Part shown: positions 49,306 through 57,638 of the stretch, in pieces
Layout: every line of letters starts with the position of its first letter
Numbering within the stretch: position 1 is the first letter of the stretch
NCBI RefSeq assembly: GCF_001687325.1
Contig: NZ_LZRD01000021.1
Location: 62,001-126,000, forward strand
Direction of reading: 5' to 3'
DNA length: 64,000 bases
From: Streptomyces sp. PTY087I2
GTDB lineage: Bacteria > Actinomycetota > Actinomycetes > Streptomycetales > Streptomycetaceae
The notes under the pieces: generated by a model
The model's input: the letters and a program-made list of their open reading frames with translations, nothing else
What the model was told of the DNA's origin: nothing
Databases searched by the model: none
Position numbers and translations under genes: made by a program

Positions 49306-50946
49306 GTGCAGCACGACCTCATCGCGCAGGCCAGGACCTGGCTGGCCGAGGACCCCGACCCCGAGACCCGCGACGAACTGGGCGCCCTCATCGACGCGGG
49401 CGACACCGACGAGCTCGCCGCCCGCTTCGCGGGCACGCTCCAGTTCGGCACCGCCGGACTGCGCGGCGAGCTGGGGGCCGGCCCCATGCGGATGAACCGG
49501 TCCGTGGTGATCCGGGCGGCGGCGGGCCTCGCCGCCTATCTGAAGGCCCAGGGACAGGAGGGCGGGCTCGTCGTCATCGGCTACGACGCCCGCTACAAGT
49601 CGGCGGACTTCGCGCGCGACACCGCCGCCGTGATGACCGGCGCCGGACTCCGCGCCGCCGTGCTGCCCCGCCCGCTCCCCACCCCCGTACTGGCGTACGC
49701 CATAAGACATCTGGGCGCCGTCGCGGGCGTCGAGGTCACCGCCAGCCACAACCCGCCGCGCGACAACGGCTACAAGGTCTACCTCGGCGACGGCTCGCAG
49801 ATCGTGCCCCCCGCCGACGGCGAGATCGCGGCCGCCATCGCCGCGGTCGGCCCGCTGGCGAACGTCGCACGCCCCGAGGACGGCTGGGAGACCCTGGGCG
49901 AGGAGGTCCTGGCCGCCTATCTCGCCCGTACGGACGCGGTCCTGGCCGCCGACAGCCCCCGTACCGCACGCACCGTCTACACCGCGATGCACGGCGTCGG
50001 CACCTCCGTACTGACCGCCGCCTTCGCGCGGGCCGGTTTCCCGGAGCCGGTGCTCGTCACCGAGCAGGCCGAGCCCGACCCCGCGTTCCCCACCGTCGCC
50101 TTCCCCAACCCGGAAGAGCCCGGCGCGATGGATCTCGCCTTCGCCACCGCGCGCCGGGCGGCCCCGGACCTGATCATCGCCAACGACCCGGACGCCGACC
50201 GCTGCGCCGTCGCCGTGCCCGACACCTCCGTCGAGGGCGGCTGGCGGATGCTGCGCGGCGACGAGGTGGGCGCGCTGCTCGCCGCGCACCTGGTGGAGCG
50301 GGGCGTCTCCGGCGTGTTCGCGGAGTCGATCGTGTCGTCGTCACTGCTCGGCCGGATCGCCGAGAAGGCGGGCCTCGGGTACGAGGAGACGCTGACGGGC
50401 TTCAAGTGGATCGCCCGGGTGGACGGCCTGCGGTACGGGTACGAGGAGGCGCTCGGCTACTGCGTCGACCCCGAGGGCGTACGCGACAAGGACGGCATCA
50501 CCGCCGCCCTGCTCGTCGCCGAGCTCGCCTCCGTACTGAAGGAGCAGGGCCGTACGCTGCTGGACCTGCTGGACGACCTGGCGCTCGCCCACGGCCTGCA
50601 CGCCACCGACCAGCTCTCGGTGCGGGTGGAGGACCTGTCGGTCATCGCGGACGCCATGGCCCGGCTCCGCGAGCAGCCCCCGACCGCCCTGGCCGGTCTC
50701 GCGGTCACCTCGGCCGAGGACCTGTCGCGGGGCACGGACCGGCTGCCGCCCACCGACGGGCTGCGCTACCAGCTGGAGGGGGCCCGGGTGATCGTCCGCC
50801 CGAGCGGCACCGAGCCGAAGCTGAAGTGCTACCTGGAGGTCGTGGTCCCGGTGGCGGACGCGGCCGGGCTGCCCGCCGCGCGGGCCCGGGGAGCCGAACT
50901 GCTCGCCGGGATCAAGCGGGACCTGGCGACGGCAGCGGGCATCTGA
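49306..50946 (+). CDS. phospho-sugar mutase (phosphopento/phosphohexomutase)
   Basis: This 546-residue alpha-D-phosphohexomutase superfamily protein has the phosphoserine motif TASHNPPRDNGYK (Ser147), metal-binding ANDPDADRCAVAV, sugar-binding GEDEVG-like RGDEVGALLA, and the C-terminal phosphate loop RPSGTEPKLKCYLEV. The length and sequence fit the PgcA/phosphomannomutase type with activity on ribose-1-phosphate in some members. Its place between phosphorylase and deoC suggests conversion of (deoxy)ribose-1-phosphate to the 5-phosphate (inference). GTG 49306 was used with AAAGG before it. Confidence 0.9.
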   Translation: MQHDLIAQARTWLAEDPDPETRDELGALIDAGDTDELAARFAGTLQFGTAGLRGELGAGPMRMNRSVVIRAAAGLAAYLKAQGQEGGLVVIGYDARYKSADFARDTAAVMTGAGLRAAVLPRPLPTPVLAYAIRHLGAVAGVEVTASHNPPRDNGYKVYLGDGSQIVPPADGEIAAAIAAVGPLANVARPEDGWETLGEEVLAAYLARTDAVLAADSPRTARTVYTAMHGVGTSVLTAAFARAGFPEPVLVTEQAEPDPAFPTVAFPNPEEPGAMDLAFATARRAAPDLIIANDPDADRCAVAVPDTSVEGGWRMLRGDEVGALLAAHLVERGVSGVFAESIVSSSLLGRIAEKAGLGYEETLTGFKWIARVDGLRYGYEEALGYCVDPEGVRDKDGITAALLVAELASVLKEQGRTLLDLLDDLALAHGLHATDQLSVRVEDLSVIADAMARLREQPPTALAGLAVTSAEDLSRGTDRLPPTDGLRYQLEGARVIVRPSGTEPKLKCYLEVVVPVADAAGLPAARARGAELLAGIKRDLATAAGI

Positions 50947-50965
50947 CGGGCCGCCGCCACGCAGA

Positions 50966-50999
50966 AAGGGCCGGCACCCGACCCCGGGTACCGGCCCTT
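50966..50999. terminator. hairpin between phosphomutase and PH-domain genes
   Basis: AAGGGCCGG (50966-50974) pairs with CCGGCCCTT (50991-50999); ACCCG/CGGGT adds inside. It lies between convergent genes. Confidence 0.8.
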
Positions 51000-51046
51000 C
51001 GGCATTCGGAGGCCTCAGCCCACCGCCACGTCAGGTGGCGTCCGCC

Positions 51047-51685
51047 TCAGCCCACCGCCACCAGCACCACCAGCAGGACGACCCCCGCGACGGCCGGGGC
51101 GATCACCTCGTACGCCCAGCGCACCGAGCCCCGATCCACGCCCTCCGGGGTCGTGTCACCGGCCCGCTCGGCGATGTCCCGCAGATCGCGGACGGTCTGG
51201 TCGGCGGAGGCGGTGCGCCCGGCGGAGTCGCGGACGTCGGCGCTGACCGACGTACGGCCGTAGGGGTCGTCGTGCGCCGCGCGGGCCGCCGTGCGCGCCG
51301 CGCGCTTGCGGGCGCGCAGGGAGACGGGGATCGCCCACAGCTGGTACTTCGTGCCGTCCTGGGCGACCAGCTCGGATGAGTACGAGGCCCGTACGTCGGC
51401 GACCTCGGTCCAGGGGAGCCGGATCGTCCGGAACGGGTTGCGGACCCGGATGCGCTCGTCGTTCACGAAGACGGCGGGCCGCAGCGTGAACGCCACGACC
51501 AGCGGCACCACGAGGAGCAGCGCGGCCGCCGCGAGCCACGGCACCCGGTCCTCGCCCCGGATCATGGCGTCCCCGCCCATCCAGGCGATCAGCAGGAGCA
51601 GCAGCGACCCGCAGACCAGCGCGGCCACGGAACGGTAGGTCCGGTCGGCGTGGGGCGGCTCTGCGGGAGGTGTGGGGCTCGTCAT
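51047..51685 (-). CDS. PH domain membrane protein
   Basis: This 212-residue protein has two N-terminal transmembrane helices (about residues 20-36 and 48-66), a bacterial PH-like domain (RPAVFVNDERIRVRNPFRTIRLPWTEVADVRASYSSELVAQDG), a charged linker and a C-terminal transmembrane helix (VIAPAVAGVVLLVVLVAVG). The phrase NPFRTIRLPWTEVADV is typical of actinobacterial DUF-PH proteins of unknown role. ATG 51685 was used. It is divergent from deoC, and its start lies 104 bases from the operator palindrome. Confidence 0.85.
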   Translation of the reverse strand: MTSPTPPAEPPHADRTYRSVAALVCGSLLLLLIAWMGGDAMIRGEDRVPWLAAAALLLVVPLVVAFTLRPAVFVNDERIRVRNPFRTIRLPWTEVADVRASYSSELVAQDGTKYQLWAIPVSLRARKRAARTAARAAHDDPYGRTSVSADVRDSAGRTASADQTVRDLRDIAERAGDTTPEGVDRGSVRWAYEVIAPAVAGVVLLVVLVAVG

Positions 51686-51788
51686 GGGGCCGATTCTGCC
51701 TGACGGGCGCCCGGCCCGGCGGAGCGCCCGCCCGCGCACGCGCCCCCGCGCCGGAACGCACGGATGGCCCGTCCCCCTGTACAGGTCG

Positions 51789-51800
51789 CTACGCGCGTAG
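51789..51800. promoter_or_regulatory. palindrome CTACGCGCGTAG before deoC
   Basis: A second identical copy of the 12-base palindrome, 13 bases before the deoC GTG. It overlaps the region where a ribosome site or transcription start would be, so binding would block expression. Confidence 0.7.
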
Positions 51801-51813
51801 ATATGCTCCTCTG

Positions 51814-52767
51814 GTGACCATGCCCACCACTGCTCCCGCATTTGCCGACGCGACCGCGTCCGACAGTGCGCTGCGCCGCTTCCTGTTCGGGTTGCCCGGC
51901 GTCGACGCCGTCGGCCTCGAAGCGCGCGCCGCCTCCCTCGGAACCCGTTCGATCAAGACGACGGCCAAGGCGTACGCCATCGATCTCGCCATCTCGATGA
52001 TCGACCTGACGACGCTGGAAGGCGCGGACACCCCGGGCAAGGTCCGGGCTCTCGCCGCCAAGGCCGTCAACCCCGACCCGACCGACCGCACCACCCCGCG
52101 CACCGCCGCGGTCTGCGTCTACCCCGATATGGTCCCCACCGCCGCCGCCGCGCTCGCGGGCACCGGCGTGAAGGTGGCGTCCGTGGCGACCGCCTTCCCG
52201 GCGGGCCGTGCCGCGCTGGACGTCAAGCTCGCGGACGTCCGTGACGCCGTGGCCGCCGGGGCCGACGAGATCGACATGGTGATCGACCGGGGGGCGTTCC
52301 TCTCCGGCCGGTTCCTGAAGGTGTACGAGGAGATCCTCGCCGTGAAGGCGGAGTGCGGCCCCGCCCGCCTCAAGGTGATCTTCGAGACCGGCGAGCTGTC
52401 CACGTACGACAACATCCGCCGGGCCTCCTGGATCGGGATGCTGGCGGGCGCGGACTTCATCAAGACCTCGACCGGCAAGGTGGCCACGAACGCCACCCCC
52501 GCCAACACCCTCCTGATGCTGGAGGCGGTCCGGGACTTCCGGGCGGCCACCGGCGTACAGATCGGTGTGAAGCCGGCCGGCGGCATCCGCACCACCAAGG
52601 ACGCGGTGAAGTTCCTGGTCCTGGTGAACGAGACCGCGGGCGAGGACTGGCTGGACCCGCACTGGTTCCGGTTCGGCGCGTCCAGCCTGCTCAACGACCT
52701 GCTGATGCAGCGCCAGAAGCTCAGCACCGGCCGTTACTCCGGCCCCGATTACGTGACGGTGGACTGA
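51814..52767 (+). CDS. deoC: deoxyribose-phosphate aldolase
   Basis: DeoC cleaves 2-deoxyribose-5-phosphate to acetaldehyde and glyceraldehyde-3-phosphate through a Schiff base. The 317-residue protein has IDLTTLEGADTPGKV, the Schiff-base lysine in ADFIKTSTGK, and the phosphate/proton relay VGIKPAGGIRT-like GVKPAGGIRTTKDA. GTG 51814 and ATG 51820 are possible starts. It is followed by two aldehyde dehydrogenase genes five bases and further on, in one operon that would remove the acetaldehyde. Confidence 0.94.
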   Translation: MTMPTTAPAFADATASDSALRRFLFGLPGVDAVGLEARAASLGTRSIKTTAKAYAIDLAISMIDLTTLEGADTPGKVRALAAKAVNPDPTDRTTPRTAAVCVYPDMVPTAAAALAGTGVKVASVATAFPAGRAALDVKLADVRDAVAAGADEIDMVIDRGAFLSGRFLKVYEEILAVKAECGPARLKVIFETGELSTYDNIRRASWIGMLAGADFIKTSTGKVATNATPANTLLMLEAVRDFRAATGVQIGVKPAGGIRTTKDAVKFLVLVNETAGEDWLDPHWFRFGASSLLNDLLMQRQKLSTGRYSGPDYVTVD

Positions 52768-52772
52768 TAGCC

Positions 52773-54209
52773 ATGGCATCCGCATTCGAGTACGCACCGG
52801 CGCCGGAGTCCCGCTCCGTCGTCGACATCGCCCCGTCGTACGGGCTGTTCATCGACGGCGAGTTCACCGAGGCCGCCGACGGCAAGGTCTTCAAGACCGT
52901 CTCGCCGAGCAGCGAGGAGGTCCTGTCCGAGGTCGCCCAGGCGGGCACGGCGGACGTGGACCGGGCCGTGAAGGCGGCACGCAAGGCGTTCGAGAAGTGG
53001 TCGGCGCTGCCCGGCTCAGAGCGCGCCAAGTACCTGTTCCGGATCGCCCGGATCATCCAGGAGCGCAGCCGCGAGCTCGCCGTTCTCGAAACCCTCGACA
53101 ACGGCAAGCCGATCAAGGAGACCCGTGACGCGGACCTCCCGTTGGTCGCCGCGCACTTCTTCTACTACGCGGGCTGGGCCGACAAGCTGGACCACGCGGG
53201 GTACGGGCCGAATCCGCGCCCGCTGGGTGTGGCCGGTCAGGTCATCCCGTGGAACTTCCCGCTGCTGATGCTCGCGTGGAAGATCGCCCCGGCGCTCGCC
53301 ACGGGCAACACGGTGGTCCTGAAGCCCGCCGAGACGACCCCGCTGAGCGCTCTGTTCTTCGCGGACATCTGCCGTCAGGCCGGGCTGCCGAAGGGTGTCG
53401 TCAACATCCTCACCGGTTACGGGGACGCGGGCGAGGCCCTCGTCACGCACCCGGACGTCAACAAGGTCGCCTTCACCGGTTCGACCGCCGTCGGCAAGGC
53501 GATCGCGCGCTCCGTCGCGGGTACGGACAAGAAGGTCACCCTGGAACTGGGCGGCAAGGGCGCGAACATCGTGTTCGACGACGCCCCGATCGACCAGGCC
53601 GTCGAGGGCATCGTCACCGGCATCTTCTTCAACCAGGGCCAGGTCTGCTGCGCGGGCTCCCGGCTGCTGGTCCAGGAGTCGGTCCAGGACGAGGTGCTGG
53701 ACGCCCTGAAGCGCCGGCTCTCCACGCTGCGCCTCGGCGACCCGCTGGACAAGAACACCGACATCGGCGCGATCAACTCCGCCGAGCAGCTCGCCCGGAT
53801 CACCTCCCTGGTGGAGACCGGCGAGGCGGAGGGCGCGGAGCGCTGGAGCGCCCCCTGCGAACTGCCCTCCTCCGGCTACTGGTTCGCCCCGACGCTCTTC
53901 ACGAACGTCACCCAGGCGCACACGGTGGCCCGGGACGAGATCTTCGGCCCGGTGCTCTCCGTGCTCTCGTTCCGCACCCCGGACGAGGCGGTCGCCAAGG
54001 CCAACAACAGTCAGTACGGCCTCTCGGCGGGCATCTGGACGGAGAAGGGCTCCCGCATCCTCGCGGTCGCCAACAAGCTCCGCGCGGGCGTCGTCTGGGC
54101 CAACACGTTCAACAAGTTCGACCCGACGTCGCCGTTCGGCGGCTACAAGGAGTCGGGCTTCGGCCGCGAGGGCGGCCGCCACGGCCTGGAGGCGTACCTC
54201 GATGTCTGA
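52773..54209 (+). CDS. aldehyde dehydrogenase, full length
   Basis: This 478-residue NAD(P)-dependent enzyme has the coenzyme region GQVIPWNFPLLM and KPAETTPLSA, the catalytic glutamate in LELGGKGAN, catalytic Cys292 in NQGQVCCAGSR (a second Cys follows), and the C-terminal SPFGGYKESGFGREGG. It begins five bases after the deoC stop, so it is co-transcribed and probably oxidises acetaldehyde from DeoC. The last eight bases overlap the next, half-length homologue. Confidence 0.93.
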   Translation: MASAFEYAPAPESRSVVDIAPSYGLFIDGEFTEAADGKVFKTVSPSSEEVLSEVAQAGTADVDRAVKAARKAFEKWSALPGSERAKYLFRIARIIQERSRELAVLETLDNGKPIKETRDADLPLVAAHFFYYAGWADKLDHAGYGPNPRPLGVAGQVIPWNFPLLMLAWKIAPALATGNTVVLKPAETTPLSALFFADICRQAGLPKGVVNILTGYGDAGEALVTHPDVNKVAFTGSTAVGKAIARSVAGTDKKVTLELGGKGANIVFDDAPIDQAVEGIVTGIFFNQGQVCCAGSRLLVQESVQDEVLDALKRRLSTLRLGDPLDKNTDIGAINSAEQLARITSLVETGEAEGAERWSAPCELPSSGYWFAPTLFTNVTQAHTVARDEIFGPVLSVLSFRTPDEAVAKANNSQYGLSAGIWTEKGSRILAVANKLRAGVVWANTFNKFDPTSPFGGYKESGFGREGGRHGLEAYLDV

Positions 54210-55119
54210 TCAGAACCGTCTTGGCGTCTTCAAGACCTACAAGCTGTACGTCGGGGGCAAGTTCCCCCGCTCCGAGAGCGGCCGGGTGTACGAGGTGACG
54301 GACTCCAAGGGCCAGTGGCTGGCCAACGCGCCGAAGTCCTCGCGCAAGGACGCACGCGACGCGGTCGTGGCCGCGCGCAAGGCGTTCGGCGGCTGGTCGG
54401 GCGCGACCGCGTACAACCGGGGCCAGGTCCTCTACCGCGTCGCGGAGATGCTGGAGGGCCGCAAGGAACAGTTCGTCCGCGAGGTGGCCGCCTCCGAGGG
54501 GCTGTCGAAGTCCAAGGCGGCGGCCGCGGTGGACGCGGCGATCGACCGCTGGGTCTGGTACGCGGGCTGGACCGACAAGATCGGCCAGATCGCGGGCGGG
54601 GCGAACCCGGTCGCGGGCCCGTTCTTCAACCTCTCCACCCCCGAGCCGACGGGCGTGGTCGCGGTCCTCGCCCCGCAGAAGTCGTCGTTCCTCGGGCTGG
54701 TCTCGGTGATCGCCCCGGTGATCGCGACCGGCAACACGGCGGTCGTCATCGCCTCGGCGGACGCCCCGCTGCCCGCGCTGTCGCTCGGCGAGGTGCTGGC
54801 CACCTCGGACGTCCCCGGCGGCGTGGTCAACATCCTGTCCGGCGCCACGGCGGAGCTGGCGGCCCCGCTCGCCGCCCACCAGGACGTCAACGCGATCGAC
54901 CTCACCGGCGCGGACACCGCGCTGGCGAAGGAGCTGGAGATCGCGGCGGCGGACAACCTGAAGCGGGTTCTCCGTCCACAGCCTGTGGACGCGGACGACA
55001 CGTCGGACTCCACGGACTGGCTGGCCTCCCCCGGCACGCACCGCCTGACGGCGTTCCTGGAGACCAAGACGGTCTGGCACCCGACGGGCGCGCTGGGAGC
55101 CGCGGGCTCCTCGTACTGA
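54202..55119 (+). CDS. half-length aldehyde dehydrogenase homologue
   Basis: This 305-residue protein matches the aldehyde dehydrogenase family in the N-terminal NAD-binding part (YVGGKFPRSESGRVYEV, GVVAVLAPQKSSFLGL, VVNILSGATAEL). It lacks the catalytic cysteine domain; after about residue 245 it jumps to a short tail with FLETKTVWHPTGALG, as seen at the C-terminus of full-length relatives. The frame is intact and overlaps the full-length gene by eight bases, so it does not look like a fresh pseudogene. It may be a non-catalytic partner of the full-length enzyme. Confidence 0.85.
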   Translation: MSDQNRLGVFKTYKLYVGGKFPRSESGRVYEVTDSKGQWLANAPKSSRKDARDAVVAARKAFGGWSGATAYNRGQVLYRVAEMLEGRKEQFVREVAASEGLSKSKAAAAVDAAIDRWVWYAGWTDKIGQIAGGANPVAGPFFNLSTPEPTGVVAVLAPQKSSFLGLVSVIAPVIATGNTAVVIASADAPLPALSLGEVLATSDVPGGVVNILSGATAELAAPLAAHQDVNAIDLTGADTALAKELEIAAADNLKRVLRPQPVDADDTSDSTDWLASPGTHRLTAFLETKTVWHPTGALGAAGSSY

Positions 55120-55145
55120 GTACGGACCGCGCCACAGGCACCCGG

Positions 55146-55179
55146 ACGGGGCCGCCCCACCACCCCGGGGCGGCCCCGT
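55146..55179. terminator. 13-bp hairpin after the aldehyde dehydrogenase pair
   Basis: ACGGGGCCGCCCC (55146-55158) pairs perfectly with 55167-55179 around an eight-base loop. It ends the deoC operon and faces the convergent small secreted-protein gene. Confidence 0.8.
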
Positions 55180-55207
55180 TCGCCGTGTCCGAGTCCGAGT
55201 CCGCGCC

Positions 55208-55627
55208 TCAGCCGGTGACGAGCTTGGTCACCGACCCCACCACGGGCAGGTCGCTCAGCGCGCCGCCGCTGGTGATCGGGTCGGTGACGATCGCGGTGGT
55301 CACCGGCTTGAAGTCGGCGATCTGGGTGCCCACGGCGTTGTCCAGCGGGTCCACCCCGGTGCCCGCCAGCGGGTCCAGCTGAAGGTCGGTGATCGGGGCG
55401 ACGCTGCTGGCCAGCGAGGTCCCGAGCGCGCTGGTCACGGCGGGCGCGGCCGTCTCACCGACCGCCTGAAGGGCGGAGACCCCCTGCTCCGGCACCTCGG
55501 CCGCCGGCGGCAGCGAGACGGCCTGAGCGGAGCCCGCACCGGCCCCCAGCGCGGCCCCCAGCGCGGTGAAGGTCAGACCGGCGCGCAGCAGGACGCGACG
55601 TTCGGGCTTACGTGCATGAAGTGCCAT
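55208..55627 (-). CDS. small secreted protein
   Basis: This 139-residue protein has a signal peptide with paired arginines (RKPERRVLLRAGLTFTALGA ... SAQA, cleaved near residue 37). The mature part is Ala/Val/Pro-rich without Cys. The RR in the n-region could allow Tat export, though a strict twin-arginine motif is absent. Composition resembles the protein at 61688 but I see no clear homology. ATG 55627 follows AGGTGGAAA. The function is unknown. Confidence 0.78.
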   Translation of the reverse strand: MALHARKPERRVLLRAGLTFTALGAALGAGAGSAQAVSLPPAAEVPEQGVSALQAVGETAAPAVTSALGTSLASSVAPITDLQLDPLAGTGVDPLDNAVGTQIADFKPVTTAIVTDPITSGGALSDLPVVGSVTKLVTG

Positions 55628-55755
55628 GTTTTCCACCTGATCGAGCCTGGTCGGGTAATCATCCGTGCGCGTAGAGTAGTTGAGGTGTGATGCTGGATAC
55701 CAACAGGAGGCCCGAGGGGTCGCCTACGCGGGTCAATGCCTCACACTTCTGTCCT

Positions 55756-56397
55756 GTGAGTTCCCAACCGATCCCGACCCGCGTCGTCCTGCTCGCGGGC
55801 CCCTCCGGCTCCGGCAAGTCCGTCCTCGCCGCCCGCACCGGCCTTCCGGTGCTGCGCCTGGACGACTTCTACAAGGAGTACGACGACCCGACGCTGCCCC
55901 GGGTCCCCGGCTCCACGGACATCGACTGGGACTCCGCCGGGTCCTGGGACGCGGACGCGGCGGTGGCGGCCATCGCCGAGCTGTGCCGGTGCGGCCGTAC
56001 GGACGTTCCGGTGTACGACATCGCCACCAGCTCCCGTACGGGCCACGAGACGTTCCACATCGAACGGTCACCGCTGTTCGTGGCGGAGGGCATCTTCGCG
56101 GCGGACATCGTGGAGCGCTGCCAGGAGCAGGGCCTCCTGGCGGACGCGCTGTGCCTGCGCGGCCGCCCGTCCACGACGTTCCGCCGCCGACTGGTGCGGG
56201 ACCTGCGCGAGGGCCGCAAGTCGGTCCCGTTCCTGCTGCGGCGCGGCTGGCGGCTGATGCGGGCCGAGCGGCGCATCGTGGCCCGGCAGACGGCGCTGGG
56301 GGCGTATCCGTGCGGCAAGGAGGAGGCGCTGGGGCGGTTCGCCGCCGCGGCGGCGGGGCGGTGTCATCGGGGGGCGCCGGCGGGGCGGACGGTGTAG
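55756..56397 (+). CDS. uridine kinase-like P-loop protein
   Basis: This 213-residue protein has Walker A GPSGSGKS at about residue 15, then RLDDFYKEYDD and STDIDWDSAGSWD as in uridine kinase/phosphoribulokinase-type NTPases, and VAEGIFAADIV as the Walker B region. It probably phosphorylates a nucleoside or small alcohol. GTG 55756 begins the conserved core; ATG 55690 after GAGG would add 22 residues. The end is Ala/Gly/Arg-rich. It is convergent with sigQ across repeats and a hairpin. Confidence 0.82.
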   Translation: MSSQPIPTRVVLLAGPSGSGKSVLAARTGLPVLRLDDFYKEYDDPTLPRVPGSTDIDWDSAGSWDADAAVAAIAELCRCGRTDVPVYDIATSSRTGHETFHIERSPLFVAEGIFAADIVERCQEQGLLADALCLRGRPSTTFRRRLVRDLREGRKSVPFLLRRGWRLMRAERRIVARQTALGAYPCGKEEALGRFAAAAAGRCHRGAPAGRTV

Positions 56398-56467
56398 TCG
56401 CGCGGGTGGTGGGTGGCGTGGTGGGCGCCTGCGGCGGGCTTTCTCCCCGCCCCGCCCCTTCCCGTAA

Positions 56468-56514
56468 CCGGGGCTCCGCCCCGGACCCCGCTCCTCAAGC
56501 GCCGGAGGGGCTGA
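56468..56514. repeat. single inverted copy of the 33-base extragenic repeat
   Basis: The reverse complement of this stretch matches unit 7 of the array at 49192-49234 nearly base for base (CAGCCCCTCCGGCG...GAGGAGCGGGG, then GGGGCGGAGCCCC). It lies in the 288-base gap between convergent genes. Confidence 0.8.
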
Positions 56515-56552
56515 AAGAAGCCCGGACCGGCCGGAATCGCGGCCCGGCATGC

Positions 56553-56595
56553 CAGTGGGGTCGTACAGGACCCCCCGGCCCGTACGACCCCACTG
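56553..56595. terminator. 14-bp hairpin between the kinase gene and sigQ
   Basis: CAGTGGGGTCGTAC (56553-56566) pairs perfectly with 56582-56595 around a 15-base loop. It can end both convergent transcripts. Confidence 0.8.
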
Positions 56596-56685
56596 CCTTT
56601 CCCCCGGATCCCCCTCGGTCCCCGTTTTACTGCTCCCCCGTGTTCCCCCGTGGCCCCCGCCTCCCCCGAAGCGGAGGGCCCTGCC

Positions 56686-57456
56686 TCAGGCCACCAGCTC
56701 GCCGAAGGACTCCTGCTCGTCACGTCCGAAGCTGAGGACCTCGTCCTCGCGCAGCCGGCGCAGGGAGCGCCAGATGCTGGACTTCACCGTGCCGACACTG
56801 ATGTCGAGGATGGACGCGATCTCCGGGTCGGTGCGGCCCTCGTAATACCGCAGGACCAGCATCGTGCGCTGGAGTTCGGGCAGCCGGGCGAGCGCCTGCC
56901 ACAGCACCGCCCGCAGCTCCGTGCCACGCATCGCGTCCGTGTCGCCCACCGTCTCCGGCAGCTCCTCGGTCGGGTATTCGTTGAGCTTGCGCCTGCGCCA
57001 GGCGCTGATGTGCAGGTTGGTCATGGTGCGGCGCAGATAGCCGCCGACCGCCGCCTTGTCGCTGATCCGGTCCCAGGCCCGGTACGTCGAGAAGAGGGCG
57101 CTCTGGAGCAGGTCCTCGGCCTCGAAGCGGTCGCCGGTCAGGTGGTAGGCGGTCGCGTACAGGGAGGCCCGTCGCTCCTGGACGTAGGCCGTGAACGCCG
57201 CTTCGGCGTCCGCGTTCTCCGCCCCCGTGGTGCGATCCCCCGTGGCCTTCCCGTACGCGTTTCCCCCGTTGCCCCCCACATCCCCCGTGGGTGCGTCAAC
57301 CACCGTCATGTACGTCGACTGCGACGGCAGGTGCTGACGCCCGGCGCTTCGAACACACCCCCGTACGTTCGTTGCGCCGGACTTCTCGCTGCTCCGCCCG
57401 ATGTCGTGGAGGCGCGTGACAACTGCGCTTGAGCTCGTGCTGTGCAGTGCGTTCAT
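56686..57456 (-). CDS. sigQ: ECF sigma factor SigQ (SigE-type family)
   Basis: This 256-residue protein has region 2 (ATAYHLTGDRFEAEDLLQSALFSTYRAWDRI) and region 4 (LARLPELQRTMLVLRYYEGRTDPEIASILDISVGTVKSSIWRSL) of ECF sigma factors. ATG 57456 is preceded by AGGGGGCG, so the longer form is chosen; a shorter start at 57309 has no ribosome site. It is divergent from afsQ1-afsQ2 with an AfsQ1-type operator between them; in S. coelicolor sigQ is activated by AfsQ1 and opposes it. Confidence 0.92.
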   Translation of the reverse strand: MNALHSTSSSAVVTRLHDIGRSSEKSGATNVRGCVRSAGRQHLPSQSTYMTVVDAPTGDVGGNGGNAYGKATGDRTTGAENADAEAAFTAYVQERRASLYATAYHLTGDRFEAEDLLQSALFSTYRAWDRISDKAAVGGYLRRTMTNLHISAWRRRKLNEYPTEELPETVGDTDAMRGTELRAVLWQALARLPELQRTMLVLRYYEGRTDPEIASILDISVGTVKSSIWRSLRRLREDEVLSFGRDEQESFGELVA

Positions 57457-57540
57457 CTCGCGCCCCCTATCGGTGGAGTCCGTTCGTTCCTTGCTGACCA
57501 AGAGCTTGCCGGGGCAGTTTCATGGCGCTGTCCCCCGACT

Positions 57541-57556
57541 GTCACAGGCCTGTCAC
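57541..57556. promoter_or_regulatory. AfsQ1-type operator between sigQ and afsQ1
   Basis: GTCAC-N6-GTCAC at 57541-57556 matches the known AfsQ1 direct-repeat consensus GTnAC-N6-GTnAC. It lies 85 bases upstream of the sigQ start and 83 upstream of afsQ1. Confidence 0.7.
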
Positions 57557-57638
57557 AGGGGCGGTTGCGGCCGTGCCCGGACAATCGGACGGCACCACAG
57601 GTCGAACTGAAGCGCCACCATGGGCCAGAATGACGCTC

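Noticed and set aside
55675..55755. The 22-residue N-terminal extension of the uridine kinase-like protein
   Set aside because: The extra residues precede the strand before the P-loop and lack family character; GTG 55756 gives a normal N-terminus, though the ATG at 55690 cannot be excluded.
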